Below are positions 5,833-6,396 of a stretch of 6,396 nucleotides of DNA, in pieces. The DNA lies in assembly GCA_030637245.1 (NCBI GenBank), contig DAOVVI010000097.1:1-6396 (forward strand). The letters are read 5' to 3'. How positions within the stretch are numbered: position 1 is the stretch's first letter; each line of letters begins with the position of its first letter. Both the position numbers and the translations under genes were made by a program. Under the pieces are notes generated by a model that was not told where the DNA came from, searched no databases, and saw only the letters and a list, made by a program, of their open reading frames with translations. This DNA is from Cyclobacteriaceae bacterium. GTDB taxonomy: Bacteria; Bacteroidota; Bacteroidia; Cytophagales; Cyclobacteriaceae.

Positions 5833-5864
5833 TTATCGAGATGCTGAGACCATAATAGAGAGCC
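5824..5864. repeat. Hairpin just after the phosphoesterase stop codon
   Basis: GGCTC (5824-5828) pairs with GAGCC (5860-5864), and the adjacent GGTCT (5829-5833) pairs with AGACC (5847-5851), leaving an 8-base bulge and a 13-base loop. No T run follows on either strand, so it is not a normal intrinsic terminator. It could be a transcript-end hairpin or a scar from the transposase fragment beside it. Confidence 0.3.
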
Positions 5865-5866
5865 GT

Positions 5867-6396
5867 CTAATTTAATTTCAGCGAATCCACTTTCTCCAAC
5901 GTGTTGGGATTGATCACTTCCATTTCTATGTTTTCTCCATCAATATGGAAAAAAACCACGGCATTTTGCGTAGTGAACCCTGAAGTAAATGGCGTCCATG
6001 GGGTTTCTTCCTGGGCATAATATGGAGCGCCTGCTGCTCCGTTATTGATCTGATAAATAGTCCTGCTTAGTTCAATCTTTTGATGCAAATAAACTTCGGG
6101 ATAACGATTGGTTTTAGGGCCAACCTCTGTTTTACAATAGTTGTGTTCGTCGCCTGTTAGTATAGCTCGTACTTTGGCACTTTCATTTACAATTATATTC
6201 AACAATTCATCCCTACGCTCGATTATACCTTTAGCCAGCCTTTTTCCTGCCACAACTGCCCTAAAGTCATTGTTGCCGCCGTACCACATATCATCCTGTA
6301 CATGTCCTCCGTTAGGGAAAAATGGGGTGTGTTGGGTAACAAAAATGTGATCAATATTCTTATCTTTTTCCAATTTCTTTATTGTTTTCTCAAACC
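5867..6396 (-). CDS. Partial CDS: C-terminal part of a calcineurin-like metallophosphoesterase
   Basis: The frame is open to the right edge of the window, so the gene starts beyond 6396; the first Met-like codon seen (TTG at 6373) is internal. About 175 residues are visible, ending at TAG 5869-5867. VTQHTPFFPNGGH, near the start of the visible part, matches the H-x-P region of the metal site. ILTGDEHNY matches the later GHxH-type metal motif, with Asp where Gly-His-x-His proteins carry His. INNGAAGAPYY and the beta-rich tail (VVFFHIDGENIEMEVIN) are typical of the C-terminal end of such enzymes. The family hydrolyses phosphate esters using two metal ions, often in the periplasm in Bacteroidota; the N-terminus with DxH and GDxxD motifs and any signal peptide lies outside. 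The substrate cannot be named. Confidence 0.8.
   Translation of the reverse strand, partial: FEKTIKKLEKDKNIDHIFVTQHTPFFPNGGHVQDDMWYGGNNDFRAVVAGKRLAKGIIERRDELLNIIVNESAKVRAILTGDEHNYCKTEVGPKTNRYPEVYLHQKIELSRTIYQINNGAAGAPYYAQEETPWTPFTSGFTTQNAVVFFHIDGENIEMEVINPNTLEKVDSLKLN

Overview
The window looks like chromosomal DNA from a Bacteroidota bacterium, most likely of the Cytophagales type. The evidence is AT-rich spacers, few recognisable Shine-Dalgarno sites, promoter elements of the TAnnTTTG type (a perfect copy before oadG and before the tRNA), a DUF1573 lipoprotein-sized exported protein, and an OadA protein of the kind seen in this phylum. The sodium-pumping decarboxylase fits a marine, saline or anaerobically adaptable host, but this is inference.

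Layout. Bases 1-82 (minus) hold the start of an unidentified membrane-anchored or membrane protein. Bases 176-886 (minus) hold an unrecognised 236-residue protein boxed in by two intrinsic terminators; it carries a GC-rich hairpin sequence inside its reading frame. Bases 969-4475 (minus) hold the main unit, oadG-oadA-oadB, encoding the gamma, alpha (with biotin carrier) and beta subunits of a membrane decarboxylase sodium pump. It has a promoter just upstream of oadG and a strong terminator after oadB. Bases 4476-4890 are a divergent spacer. Bases 4891-5310 (plus) encode a small exported DUF1573 protein with its own terminator, followed by tRNA-Val(GAC) at 5413-5487 with a good promoter. Bases 5577-5832 (minus) are a graveyard: the C-terminal end of a histidine kinase and the C-terminal end of a REP-associated (Y1, IS200-like) transposase, both broken. 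Bases 5867-6396 (minus) hold the C-terminal part of a calcineurin-like metallophosphoesterase cut by the window edge.

How the genes work together. OadA transfers a carboxyl group from the substrate (oxaloacetate is the usual one) to its own biotin. OadB decarboxylates the carboxybiotin and exports Na+, and OadG anchors and assembles the complex. No biotin carboxylase gene is present here, as expected for a decarboxylase rather than an ATP-driven carboxylase. The other genes have no evident functional link to the pump.

No clearly new biological system is visible. The best leads are the hairpin inserted in frame in the 176-886 gene together with a decayed REP-type transposase in the same window, and a replaced metal-ligand histidine in OadA.
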